A stretch of DNA of 57,989 nt, from positions 1-57,989 of the forward strand of contig JAJZNX010000096.1 of NCBI GenBank assembly GCA_021852275.1. Direction: 5' to 3'. A program made the position numbers and the translations under genes. Under the pieces are notes generated by a model, which was not told the DNA's origin, searched no databases, and worked only from the letters and a program-made list of their open reading frames with translations. This DNA comes from Planctomycetota bacterium. Lineage in GTDB: Bacteria > Planctomycetota > Phycisphaerae > WQYP01. This document shows positions 43,201 to 51,943 of the stretch, one piece after another. Numbering within the stretch: position 1 is the stretch's first letter; every line of letters starts with the position of its first letter.

Positions 43201-43206
43201 TATACT
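43201..43206 (+). promoter_or_regulatory. -10 element placing the ribF transcript start at its ATG
   Basis: TATACT ends 7 nt before the ribF ATG at 43214, and no Shine-Dalgarno lies between. If used, the transcript would begin at or next to the start codon, that is, a leaderless message. No good -35 was seen. Confidence 0.3.
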
Positions 43207-43213
43207 TTTTGCC

Positions 43214-44245
43214 ATGTCCGTCGTTTGCGATCTTGAAAGCTTTTCCCCGGCTGCCCGCGGCGGCGTACTTTGTATCGGAAATTTTGACGGTGTGCATCGC
43301 GGGCACGCCCGTATGTTAGCCTGCGGCCGAACGCTGGCCACCCAGTGCGGCCGGCCATTTGTCATGATGACTTTTGCGATTCATCCGCTGTCCATTCTTA
43401 CACCCAAAACGGCCCCTCCTTCCTTGATGACTCTGAACCAGCGGTTGGAACTGCTGCAAAGCTTTTCTCCGGATACCATCATTTTACTCCAACCAGACCC
43501 GCAATTTCTCGCTATGGCTGCTGAAACATTCCTGCACGAAGTGGTTGTGTCCACCATTGGAGCGAAGCATATGGTGGAAGGTCCCAGTTTTACTTTTGGC
43601 TGCGGAGCCGCGGGCGACGTTGCCATGTTGGAAAAGCAACATGCCGCCTATGGCTTTGACTTCACGGTGGTGCCCACAGTGGCAACCACCTTGGCCGATC
43701 TTACCGAGGTAACCGTCAGCAGTTCGCTGTGCCGCTGGCTTATCACCCATGGTCGCGTACAAGATGCTGCCCAACTGCTGGGTCGCCCGTATACTCTGCG
43801 TTCTGTGGTGATACATGGCCAGGGTCGTGGGAAAAAAATGGGTTATCCCACTGTAAATCTGGCGGTACAACAATTGCTTCCGGCGCAAGGTGTTTACGCT
43901 GGAAGAGCGCTGGTGGCCGGTTGCTGGTACCCAGCGGCCATCTCCGTAGGCACCAATTCCACTTTTGGTCAGCACCAGGTTTCGGTGGAGGCCTTTCTCC
44001 TGGACTTTTCCGGGGATATTTATGAGGCCTCAATCGACTTGGCATTTGATCAATGGATTCGCGATCAACAATCATTCGCCGGCATGGAACCGCTTCAGCG
44101 TCGCATTACTCTGGATGTGCAGACCGTCCGCCATGTGCATGAAAAGTTCAAGCCGATCCGGGCAATATCCGATGTGAACCACATGCCACCGGGCCAAGCC
44201 GTTCCGGCACCAGCGGCAATACTCTGCCAGGGGCAACAATCATGA
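43214..44245 (+). CDS. ribF: Bifunctional riboflavin kinase/FAD synthetase
   Basis: A 343-aa enzyme converting riboflavin to FMN and FMN to FAD. The N-terminal FAD synthetase (nucleotidyl-transferase) domain shows IGNFDGVHRGHARML (the HxGH motif) and GPSFTFG with TVSSSLCRWLI. The C-terminal flavokinase domain shows VIHGQGRGKKMGYPTVNL, GVYAGRA, the GTNSTFG and EAFLLDF segments. The start at 43214 lies just before the conserved VCDLESF region; the frame to 43040 adds unrelated sequence. FAD is needed by SdhA in the same genome. The stop overlaps the next gene as ATGA. Confidence 0.95.
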   Translation: MSVVCDLESFSPAARGGVLCIGNFDGVHRGHARMLACGRTLATQCGRPFVMMTFAIHPLSILTPKTAPPSLMTLNQRLELLQSFSPDTIILLQPDPQFLAMAAETFLHEVVVSTIGAKHMVEGPSFTFGCGAAGDVAMLEKQHAAYGFDFTVVPTVATTLADLTEVTVSSSLCRWLITHGRVQDAAQLLGRPYTLRSVVIHGQGRGKKMGYPTVNLAVQQLLPAQGVYAGRALVAGCWYPAAISVGTNSTFGQHQVSVEAFLLDFSGDIYEASIDLAFDQWIRDQQSFAGMEPLQRRITLDVQTVRHVHEKFKPIRAISDVNHMPPGQAVPAPAAILCQGQQS

Positions 44246-45288
44246 CCTGCGAATTCCGTTCTCCGGCCGCAATTCATGCTGATTTAAGCACGCTGGCCGA
44301 CCGCCTGAAGCTTGCCAGAACCGTGGCTATCTTTACGCACATGCGTCCCGATCCGGATGCTATTGGCTCACAGGTTGCTGCCGGGTTGGCACTGCACGCA
44401 CTGGGCATAACGCCCACCCTGGTGGATCTTTCGCCCGTTCCACCGTCTCTGGCCTTTTTATACCCCGTCCAGCCGATCCTTGAACGTATCTCGCTGACGG
44501 CGGAAATATCCCAATTTCCACCGCGAGAATTTGATCTTATCCTGATCCTCGACACCTGTACTAAGGCCCAGCTTGAACGGGCGTGGCCGTATCTGGAATG
44601 CCGCAAAGAAAAAATTCTGGTGTTGGATCATCATCGCACACGCGATACCATTGGCCGCCTCATTATGGCGGATGTCTCGGCTGCGGCGTGCACAGAATTG
44701 GTGGCTGATCTGGTTGATGCTCTGGGGATCGGTCTGACTCAGGATATAAGCACCGCGCTGCTGGCGGGACTAGCGGCTGATACCGGCTGGTTTCGCTTTG
44801 ACAGCGTCACCCCGCGGTCCTACGCATTGGCAGCGCGGCTGGTAGCAGCCGGCGCAGCACCGTCGCAGATTTACCAGAACCTCTCACAGCGGGAATCCAT
44901 GGCGAAGTTGGCTCTAATTCAGCACGCCTTGACCAATCTGACCTGGCTGGCCAATGGGATCATTGCCCTGATGGAACTCTCGCAGATGGATTTTGCCGCC
45001 ACCGGCGCTGCCTCATTCGAAACCGACGGTCTTACGGACTACCCCATGATGGTTTCAACCACCATGATTGTCGCTTTGCTAAGTGAAGCGCCCGATGGCA
45101 TCATTCGAGTTAACCTGCGCAGTAAGCATACGATTGATGTCAGTATGATTGCCGCCGGCTTTGGTGGCGGTGGACACATGCGCGCCGCCGGTTGCCGGTT
45201 ACCTGGTCCAATGCCGTCCGCTCGTGAGGCGATATCCATGAGCCTGTTGAATGCCCTGCGCCAGGTTCCGGATCAAGCAGCACTATAA
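44242..45288 (+). CDS. DHH/DHHA1 phosphoesterase (NrnA/RecJ-like)
   Basis: A 348-aa manganese-dependent phosphoesterase of the bacterial NrnA type, which degrades nanoRNA, pAp or c-di-AMP products. Metal and active-site motifs are present: FTHMRPDPDAIGS, ILDTCTKAQL, VLDHHRTRDTIG, GLAADTGWFRF, and the DHHA1 motif GFGGGGHMRAAGC at the C-terminus. The ATG overlaps the ribF stop (ATGA), so the two are coupled. NrnA is favoured over RecJ by length. It ends 110 nt before the convergent ABC permease. Confidence 0.9.
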   Translation: MTCEFRSPAAIHADLSTLADRLKLARTVAIFTHMRPDPDAIGSQVAAGLALHALGITPTLVDLSPVPPSLAFLYPVQPILERISLTAEISQFPPREFDLILILDTCTKAQLERAWPYLECRKEKILVLDHHRTRDTIGRLIMADVSAAACTELVADLVDALGIGLTQDISTALLAGLAADTGWFRFDSVTPRSYALAARLVAAGAAPSQIYQNLSQRESMAKLALIQHALTNLTWLANGIIALMELSQMDFAATGAASFETDGLTDYPMMVSTTMIVALLSEAPDGIIRVNLRSKHTIDVSMIAAGFGGGGHMRAAGCRLPGPMPSAREAISMSLLNALRQVPDQAAL

Positions 45289-45398
45289 AGCGACCTCTCG
45301 CATCGCATGACATCGAGCTTCAGCATCAGGCTTTTGCCGATGCCATTGTGCCGCATTGCAGGATTCTGCAGTCAAGTCATTGCCGCTACGCTTTTAGC

Positions 45399-46379
45399 TT
45401 ATTGCCTCCAAGCCTGTCCGAGGTAACGCGGACCAGGACTGCTGCGGGAAAGCGTAGCCAGAGCCAACAAAGCCACCACGTAGGGCAGCATCTGAAAAAA
45501 TTCGAAAGGAATGTACTGCAATGCATGCATCAAGGTGGAATGGCTGGTGTAGCGCGTGGTCTGCAGGGTTTGCTGCAGGCTGTTGATGCCGCCGAAGAGC
45601 AGACATCCTGCAATGAGGCCGGGAATAGTCCATCGCCCGAAAATCACCAGCGAAAGCACCACAAATCCCTGCCCTCCGGTCATGTCGCTGGCAAAAGCAT
45701 GGGTGCGCATAATACTTAAATAAGCACCTGCGGCACCGGCACAAGCCCCCGCGAAGAGTACGGCTCCGGTCCTCCATGTTCGCACCGAGATTCCAGCGGC
45801 TTGACAGGCCTCCGGAGCATCGCCCAAAGCCCGTAAAATGGCTCCGGTGCGGGTATGGTGCAAAAGTAACCAGATCAACACTGCCAAAATTATTGCGGCA
45901 TAGAACAGCATGTATTGATCAAAGAGCATCGGTCCGAAAAACGGAATCCGGGATAACCCCGGAATGGCCTCACTTTGAAAACCAACATGTCGCCCCAAAC
46001 TCACCGATCGATGGGCCGCTTCCCGTGCATTTTGATAAAAGAACCAGGCCAGGCCGCTGGCCCCCACAGCCAGAATATTCACCGCGGCACCGGCGACAAT
46101 TTGATCTGCGGCAGCCCAGACGGTGACGCCGGCAAAAACCGCGGCGGTGCCCATACCCACAAGAATCGCGGCCCCCAGACCCACCCCACCGCTGCCGCTG
46201 ATGCCTGCCGCGGCATAGCCGGCAATGCAGCCCATCAGCATCAAGCCTTCAATACCAATGTTGATCACGCCGGTCACTTCGGCCAGGAGTTCGCCCAATC
46301 CGGCCATAATCAGCGGTGTGGCGGCTTGCACGGTTTGCCGCGCAAGAAAAGTGCCCAGGCTTTCGCCGATGATATTCAC
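45399..46379 (-). CDS. Nucleoside-type ABC transporter permease (BMP family, second permease)
   Basis: A polytopic inner-membrane protein of about 327 aa belonging to the branched-chain amino acid/ribose-type permease superfamily used with BMP lipoproteins. Typical motifs: ATPLIMAGLGELLAEVTGVINIGIEGLMLMGC at the N-terminus, and ALGDAPEACQAAGISVRTWR plus AFASDMTGGQGFVVLSLVIFGRW towards the C-terminus. The start GTG 46379 overlaps the preceding permease stop (GTGA), so it is coupled. Like the other transporter genes it lacks any adjacent nucleoside-metabolism gene. Confidence 0.88.
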   Translation of the reverse strand: MNIIGESLGTFLARQTVQAATPLIMAGLGELLAEVTGVINIGIEGLMLMGCIAGYAAAGISGSGGVGLGAAILVGMGTAAVFAGVTVWAAADQIVAGAAVNILAVGASGLAWFFYQNAREAAHRSVSLGRHVGFQSEAIPGLSRIPFFGPMLFDQYMLFYAAIILAVLIWLLLHHTRTGAILRALGDAPEACQAAGISVRTWRTGAVLFAGACAGAAGAYLSIMRTHAFASDMTGGQGFVVLSLVIFGRWTIPGLIAGCLLFGGINSLQQTLQTTRYTSHSTLMHALQYIPFEFFQMLPYVVALLALATLSRSSPGPRYLGQAWRQ

Positions 46380-47566
46380 GATTGCACCTGCTGCGGGTCC
46401 GCGGGGTTCTGGTTTACGCCGGCTTCCGGCGATCGAACACGACTGCCACGGCGCATCATCCACGCGGAAGCCACCAGCATGGCCAGAATAATCACCCCTT
46501 TAACCACATTGGCCATCTGGTGTGGCAGAGCCAGAGAACTTTCTTCAACAAAGCGCGAGCCGGTGTCCAACATTCCAAAAAACACCGCAGCAATGGCAAT
46601 TCCGATAGGGTTGAGTCTGCCGAGCAAGGCAACCGCAATACCCGTGTACCCATAGTTGCCGAAATTGCCGAGCATGAAATGCGTAACGCCCAGCACTTGT
46701 ACTGCCCCGCCCAAGCCGGCACAGCATCCACTTAAAAACATAATTGCAAACTGCCGCCGCACCACCGGCATACCCACCAGTCTGGCAACTCGCGGATTGA
46801 GTCCCGTAATCAGTAACTCAAAGCCGAAATTCGTGCGACCCAACACAACCGCCATCGCCACCGCCACGGCAAAGGCCAACGGTATACCCAAATGAAAGTC
46901 AGTATTGGTGATTAAAATAGGCAACCAATAGATAATTTTAAGTTGCGGACTTTGTGGTGCGGATGTGTCCGCAGCTTGCAGCGGCCCATGCAAAGCAGCA
47001 CGAACCAGATACAGGGCCACAAAATTGAGTAAAATGGTGGAAAGTACGACAGGAACGCCACGGTAGCGCTCCAGCACACTGGCCAGCAAAGCCCACATTC
47101 CACCGGCAATACATGCCGCTGCCATGGCCCCCACTATCACGCACCAGAAAGGACCGGGAAAAATAACACGCGTTGTCAGCGCGACACTGACCAGTGCTCC
47201 CAGTAAAAATTGGCCTTGCGCACCGATATTCAGTACGCCGGAACGAAATGCCACCCCCGCCGCCAAACCCGTCAGCAAAAGCGGACATGCATCCGCCATG
47301 CTTGCGGCCAAGTTGAAACGGTTCCCCGCAGCGCCGATGATCCAGCGATGTAAAATGCCCAGCGCTGGATAACCGCTAATTGCCAAAATCGCCAGGACCA
47401 GTAACACGCTGAACGCTACCGCTCCCATGGCCATAGCCGTCCACAGCCAAAACATCTTCCGTCCGCTCCGCGCGCCATATCGTGCGGACTGAAACTGCAT
47501 ACTATTCACAGTTGGTGGTGGCACAGATGGGTCCAAAGGCAGGCTCCAGATACTGATTCTGATCAT
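46376..47566 (-). CDS. Nucleoside-type ABC transporter permease (BMP family, first permease)
   Basis: A polytopic protein of about 396 aa with 8-10 hydrophobic helices. ADACPLLLTGLAAGVAFRSGVLNIGAQGQFLLGAL is the YufP-type permease N-terminal signature, and GLNPRVARLVGMPVVRRQFAIMFLSG is the corresponding loop. ATG 47566 overlaps the ATPase stop (ATGA). The frame runs on to 47629, but that portion overlaps the ATPase and is not homologous. Confidence 0.88.
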   Translation of the reverse strand: MIRISIWSLPLDPSVPPPTVNSMQFQSARYGARSGRKMFWLWTAMAMGAVAFSVLLVLAILAISGYPALGILHRWIIGAAGNRFNLAASMADACPLLLTGLAAGVAFRSGVLNIGAQGQFLLGALVSVALTTRVIFPGPFWCVIVGAMAAACIAGGMWALLASVLERYRGVPVVLSTILLNFVALYLVRAALHGPLQAADTSAPQSPQLKIIYWLPILITNTDFHLGIPLAFAVAVAMAVVLGRTNFGFELLITGLNPRVARLVGMPVVRRQFAIMFLSGCCAGLGGAVQVLGVTHFMLGNFGNYGYTGIAVALLGRLNPIGIAIAAVFFGMLDTGSRFVEESSLALPHQMANVVKGVIILAMLVASAWMMRRGSRVRSPEAGVNQNPADPQQVQS

Positions 47567-49074
47567 GCAGCTTGAGGTGTGATACCCATCATCATTCGAC
47601 CAATGGCCGCGCGATCTACCACAGGCCATTTTGTAGGCAATAATTGGCCAGCGTACATCACCATGACACGGTCACTGATTGCCAGTAGTTCGTCAAGATC
47701 GCTGTGAATCAGCAGGACTGCGGCCCCCCGCTGGCGTGCGGCGGTCAATTGTTGCAAAACAAACGCGGTGGCTCCGATATCCAGCCCGCGCGTTGGATTG
47801 ATGGCCAGAATAACCGGTGGATTGCCGTACAATTCGCGGGCAATAAGAGCCTTTTGCTGATTACCACCGGAAAGGAATTGGATAGGTACCTCCACCCCGG
47901 CACAGCGAATATCAAAAGACCTTACAAGCTTGGTTGCCTGAGCCCGCCACGCTGTCACATGGCGCAGACCCAATCGCGTAAATTCCGGATTGCGGTAGCT
48001 GCGTAACATCAGGTTGGCGGTAAGCGAAAGCGACAGCACCAGGCCCTGGCCTTGCCGATCTTCAGGAATGCAGGCAAACTGTCTGGCTCGACGAAAGTTG
48101 GCCAGATGGCTCAGATCGCTACCATCCAGTGTGATAACTCCGCTGGAAATCGGCAGTGAACCCATAATAACGTCAATCAACGTCGTCTGCCCATTGCCCT
48201 CAACACCGGCAATCCCGACAATTTCACCGGCCCGCACGGACAATTCAATGTTGTTCAGCAGGGGCTTGTACTTGCGAGTGCCGGGCAATGTACAGCACAC
48301 CCGGCTTAGATGCAGACGGACCAGTCCGGGCGACGCAGACGATGCCCCCAGGCTCGACAATGCGCTTGGTGCCCCCAACATGCGCTGTGCAATATCTTCG
48401 GCGGAGAGTTCGCCCATCGGCCCGGCAAAAACCAGTTCGCCGCGCCGCAAAACCGCAATACGGTCACACATGCGATTGACCTCGGAAAGTTTATGGCTGA
48501 TGAAAATTACGGTAATGCCGGTGCGGGCCAGGCTGCGGACGGCGGGAATCAACTCATCTACTTCCTGCGGCGTTAAGACGGCCGTCGGTTCATCCAGAAT
48601 GAGAATTTTACCACCACCCAGCAAGGCCTTGATAATTTCAACCCGCTGTTGCTGGCCGACATTCAATTGTCCTACAACACTATCCGGATCGACAGCCCAA
48701 TGCAGGCTGCGGGCCAGTGCAGCAATACGATCTCGAAAAGCGGCCCGATGCAACAGAACAAAATTGCGGCCAACGGCCAAAGCCAGGTTGTCTGTAACAC
48801 TCAACGCCGGTGAGAGCTTAAAATGCTGATGCACCATACCAATTCCGAGCCGCTGCGCCACACGCGGTGAACGCACAACGACAGCCTGCCCGTTAAGACG
48901 GATTTGCCCCCGGTCCGGACGAATCAGGCCGAAGAGAATATTCATCAGCGTGGTTTTACCGGCCCCATTTTCTCCAAGTATGCCCTGCACAGAGCCGGGA
49001 GCAACGGCCAGCGATACATTGTTCAAGGCCTGCACGCCGCCGAAGGCTTTACTGACGTTTTCAATGGACAGCAT
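47563..49074 (-). CDS. ABC transporter ATPase, tandem nucleotide-binding domains (nucleoside/BMP type)
   Basis: A 503-aa protein with two ABC domains. The first: Walker A GENGAGKTT near residue 35, signature LNVGQQQRVEI, Walker B ILILDEPT. The second: degenerate Walker A GVEGNGQTT, signature LSGGNQQK, and the NPTRGLD variant of Walker B typical of second domains in this family. It energises uptake of nucleosides or related sugars with the two permeases and the BMP lipoprotein. Gene order lipoprotein-ATPase-permease-permease is complete and canonical. It begins 18 nt after the lipoprotein stop. Confidence 0.93.
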   Translation of the reverse strand: MLSIENVSKAFGGVQALNNVSLAVAPGSVQGILGENGAGKTTLMNILFGLIRPDRGQIRLNGQAVVVRSPRVAQRLGIGMVHQHFKLSPALSVTDNLALAVGRNFVLLHRAAFRDRIAALARSLHWAVDPDSVVGQLNVGQQQRVEIIKALLGGGKILILDEPTAVLTPQEVDELIPAVRSLARTGITVIFISHKLSEVNRMCDRIAVLRRGELVFAGPMGELSAEDIAQRMLGAPSALSSLGASSASPGLVRLHLSRVCCTLPGTRKYKPLLNNIELSVRAGEIVGIAGVEGNGQTTLIDVIMGSLPISSGVITLDGSDLSHLANFRRARQFACIPEDRQGQGLVLSLSLTANLMLRSYRNPEFTRLGLRHVTAWRAQATKLVRSFDIRCAGVEVPIQFLSGGNQQKALIARELYGNPPVILAINPTRGLDIGATAFVLQQLTAARQRGAAVLLIHSDLDELLAISDRVMVMYAGQLLPTKWPVVDRAAIGRMMMGITPQAA

Positions 49075-49092
49075 GAATTCACCACTTTCGGT

Positions 49093-50169
49093 TTATCCGG
49101 CGGAAATGACAATCTTTCCCGTCCGCAATTCCTCGCCGGCCCGTTTTACCGCCCGCTGCATCGCGGGCGTAATAACCTTGCCGATGAGCCGCGGATTAAG
49201 CACGGTGATGCATACGCCGTTGGAGGAATTTTCCTGATGCACGCCGGAACGAAAGTGGCCATGAATGATTTCCAGAATTAATTTTTTATACGCACGATCC
49301 AGGCGTATGACCGCGCTGGCCGGCGTATAGGCACCGCAGGTGGAATTATCGTTCTGATCGGTATTGGACCCGAATACGTATACTGGATGACCGCCGGAGG
49401 ACAGATGGCGATCCGCGTTTGCCACAGCTTCAAAAACCCCGCGGCTGGCGGCATCGACATTCTGATAGATAACATCGATGTGCTGCTGAATAAATGCCTC
49501 AGCCTGGCTTTTGGAAAGCGCGGGCTGATCCCAACTGGTATAGGCATGCGCCACCGTAATATGGGGATTGACACTTCTAGCCCCCGCTAAAAAGCCGGTG
49601 TAGCAGGCCACCACGGAAGGAATAGCCTCCCCACCGATGAAGCCGAGCCGGCCGGTTTTACTGATCATCGCCGCAAGTACACCGAGCTGATAAGACGGCT
49701 GGGAAAGATCAAAGTTCAGTGTGGCCACGTTCGGTTGTATTTTATCCGCACCGTCAATGGCAAAGTGCGTGTGCCCGGCGTTGGGTGCCACCTGAGAAGC
49801 GGGGTCAAGAAATTCGTAACCGTGCCCTATGACCAGGTTGTATCCGCGGGCAATGTACTGCCGCATGATGTTGCCGGCCCGGACCGGCGAAACGTGCTCC
49901 AGCATCGAAACCTTCAGATGCAAGCGGCGTTTCAGACGCAGCATGGCATCGCGGCCTTCTTGATTCCAACCGCCGTCTGTAAAAGAACCGGAACACAGCA
50001 ACGCGACTTTCAGTGGAGGGCGTTTTTCCGCGGGGCCAGCAACCACTGGCGAGGCCTGCTGTAACGATACCGATGATTTATGGACTTTCTTGGAGCACGC
50101 CGGAAGCATGAAAACCAGCGTCGTCGCAAGGAGGATATTAAAAAACCATAACGCTTTTGGGTGAAACAT
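49093..50169 (-). CDS. BMP-family substrate-binding lipoprotein (nucleoside ABC importer)
   Basis: A 358-aa secreted lipoprotein. Hydrophobic residues 7-23 end in a lipobox (FMLPAC, Cys25). The rest is a bacterial basic membrane protein (PBP1-like) fold: KVALLCSGSFTDGGWNQEGRDAMLRL at the N-terminus, YNLVIGHGYEFLDPA, LGVLAAMISKTGRLGFIGG and DVIYQNVDAASRGVFEA. BMP proteins bind purine or pyrimidine nucleosides, sometimes autoinducer-type sugars. It is the first gene of the transporter operon. Confidence 0.9.
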   Translation of the reverse strand: MFHPKALWFFNILLATTLVFMLPACSKKVHKSSVSLQQASPVVAGPAEKRPPLKVALLCSGSFTDGGWNQEGRDAMLRLKRRLHLKVSMLEHVSPVRAGNIMRQYIARGYNLVIGHGYEFLDPASQVAPNAGHTHFAIDGADKIQPNVATLNFDLSQPSYQLGVLAAMISKTGRLGFIGGEAIPSVVACYTGFLAGARSVNPHITVAHAYTSWDQPALSKSQAEAFIQQHIDVIYQNVDAASRGVFEAVANADRHLSSGGHPVYVFGSNTDQNDNSTCGAYTPASAVIRLDRAYKKLILEIIHGHFRSGVHQENSSNGVCITVLNPRLIGKVITPAMQRAVKRAGEELRTGKIVISAG

Positions 50170-50546
50170 TCGCCAATCCTTTTCTGACTGTCATTGAATT
50201 CGCACCAGATACCACAGTTAATTATTCCCGCAAATGTCAAGAAATACCAGCGAGTCCATGCACCTGAAGTCCAGTCCGGACGGCAATGTGTGCTTCACGG
50301 GGTGCAGAGGCCAACAGGCACCTGAACTGTGTTGTCAGGCAAACGTCGAGCTAAACCTCAGCTGATCCAGTCCCAAATGGAATCGGGAAGTCCAAGGAAG
50401 CATTTTTCTCCTTGGATGGCCCCCACGTGTAGCCCAAATCGCGTCAGTTAAAACTAAGTGAACCTCGTCCATGATAATCCGCCATGTTTTGTGCATCCTG
50501 CTGAGCCTGCACAGCAAAGAGAATCGATGGAATTTCTTATGAAGGT
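50170..50546. other. Intergenic region upstream of the BMP operon
   Basis: 377 nt between the BMP operon start and the mnmA stop. TTGACA on the minus strand (50240-50235) could be a -35; the best following -10-like hexamer is 22 nt away, so the promoter is not certain. I see no purine-riboswitch-like core. A strong hairpin lies at 50391-50416. Confidence 0.35.
50391..50416 (-). terminator. Hairpin downstream of mnmA
   Basis: TCCAAGGA (50391-50398) and TCCTTGGA (50409-50416) make a perfect 8-bp stem with a 10-nt loop that contains a T5 run on the plus strand. It is about 130 nt past the mnmA stop and upstream of the BMP operon, so it may end the mnmA transcript. Confidence 0.4.
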
Positions 50547-51749
50547 CTAAAGCATACCGCCGGCCACAGCCTGGTTTTCCGCAGCCACATTCTCAACTGG
50601 CACATCATCAATCCACGCGCCACCCAGCAGCATTTCTCCAGAATAACACACCACGGCTTGCCCGGGCGTGATGGCCGCCACCGGTGTGTCAAAGCAAACC
50701 GTGAGTTCGTCCGGCCCGGTAAGCTCGGCGATGGCCGGAGCGGCAGGGGTGTTGTAGCGTACCCGCGCCGTACACTCAAATGGCCCTTGCGGCCGCTCCG
50801 TTAACCAGTTAACTTCGCGAGCGATAAGCCTGGTGCGAAGCAGATCCTCTTTGTTGCCAATGGTTACGGTATTGTTGGCGGCATCAATGGCGGTAACGTA
50901 TATCGGATAACCAAAAGCCACCCCCACTCCGCGACGCTGACCCAGCGTAAAATTCTGATGGCCACCATGAGTCGCCACGCGCACCCCGCGCGAATCAACC
51001 ACAGGGCCGGGCACAACGGCATCCGGAGTGCGGCTATTGACCAACCGCATATAATTATTGTCCGGCACGAAGCAGATTTCCTGCGAATCCCGCTTAGCAT
51101 GCACGGGCAGTCCCAGTTCTCGCGCCAGCCGGCGGACCTGGCTTTTGGGATAATCACCGATGGGAAGCAGAATACGGGAGATATCCTCACGCGGCACACC
51201 AAAAAGTACGTAGCTCTGATCCTTGCTGTGATCGATTCCCCGAAGAATCCGGGCCGCACCCGATTCTTCCCGGCCGATACGGGCATAATGACCTGTGGCC
51301 ACGTAGTTGGCACCGATGGCTGTGGCATAGCGCAGCAGCTTGCCGAACTTCAGATATTCATTGCAGCGCACACAGGGATTGGGTGTGCGGCCACGGTTGT
51401 ATTCACGCACGAAATAATCAATGATTCCATCAAAATCATGCTGAAAATTCAAGGCATAAAATGGAATATCCAATAACCCTGCGACGTACCGGGCATCAGC
51501 GGCATCCGCAGCCGAACAGCAACCCTGCTGATGCGCCTGGGGCTCGTCGGCATTGACTTCTTTTGTGGCATCACATGTGCCGGGCAGAGCGCGGGCTTCT
51601 ATCGCCACCGCCTTTTCTGCGGGGTCACTGCCGAGCCGCATAAACACACCTATACAGTTATACCCTTCCCGGCGCAACAGGGCTGCAGCCACGGAGCTAT
51701 CCACCCCACCCGACATCGCCACCACTACTGTACCCTTATTACCGCTCAT
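50547..51749 (-). CDS. mnmA: tRNA-specific 2-thiouridylase MnmA
   Basis: A 400-aa enzyme that thiolates U34 of tRNA Lys, Glu and Gln. PP-loop SGGVDSS is at residues 13-19. The catalytic cysteines are in NPCVRCNE and SQEICFVPD. GHYARI, SKDQSYVLFGV and FTLGQRRGVGV are further MnmA motifs. Between GVFMRLG and CCSAADAADA there is an insertion of about 28 residues compared with E. coli. AGGGG precedes the ATG. The single gene is transcribed from its own promoter. Confidence 0.94.
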   Translation of the reverse strand: MSGNKGTVVVAMSGGVDSSVAAALLRREGYNCIGVFMRLGSDPAEKAVAIEARALPGTCDATKEVNADEPQAHQQGCCSAADAADARYVAGLLDIPFYALNFQHDFDGIIDYFVREYNRGRTPNPCVRCNEYLKFGKLLRYATAIGANYVATGHYARIGREESGAARILRGIDHSKDQSYVLFGVPREDISRILLPIGDYPKSQVRRLARELGLPVHAKRDSQEICFVPDNNYMRLVNSRTPDAVVPGPVVDSRGVRVATHGGHQNFTLGQRRGVGVAFGYPIYVTAIDAANNTVTIGNKEDLLRTRLIAREVNWLTERPQGPFECTARVRYNTPAAPAIAELTGPDELTVCFDTPVAAITPGQAVVCYSGEMLLGGAWIDDVPVENVAAENQAVAGGML

Positions 51750-51800
51750 AGATCACCCCTTATGGACCAGGCTCTATTCTGTAGCCGGTTCGATGGAATC

Positions 51801-51806
51801 ATTATA
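51801..51806 (-). promoter_or_regulatory. -10 element of the mnmA promoter
   Basis: Perfect TATAAT on the minus strand (51806-51801), 52 nt upstream of the mnmA start. The -35 position has no good match. Confidence 0.4.
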
Positions 51807-51943
51807 GCCCATGGATGACCGATTTACCGCAGCACGCCGCACGAACCGGACCGGTAGATGCGCAGCGAAGGGAAAAGCCCCGACTTGTAGCCGTGGTCGA
51901 CGAGGCAACACCAATATGCTAATCCAGTGCAGAAGCCGGTATG

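Noticed and set aside
50170..50546. Purine riboswitch before the BMP nucleoside transporter
   Set aside because: The context is right, but I could not find the three-way junction core sequences.
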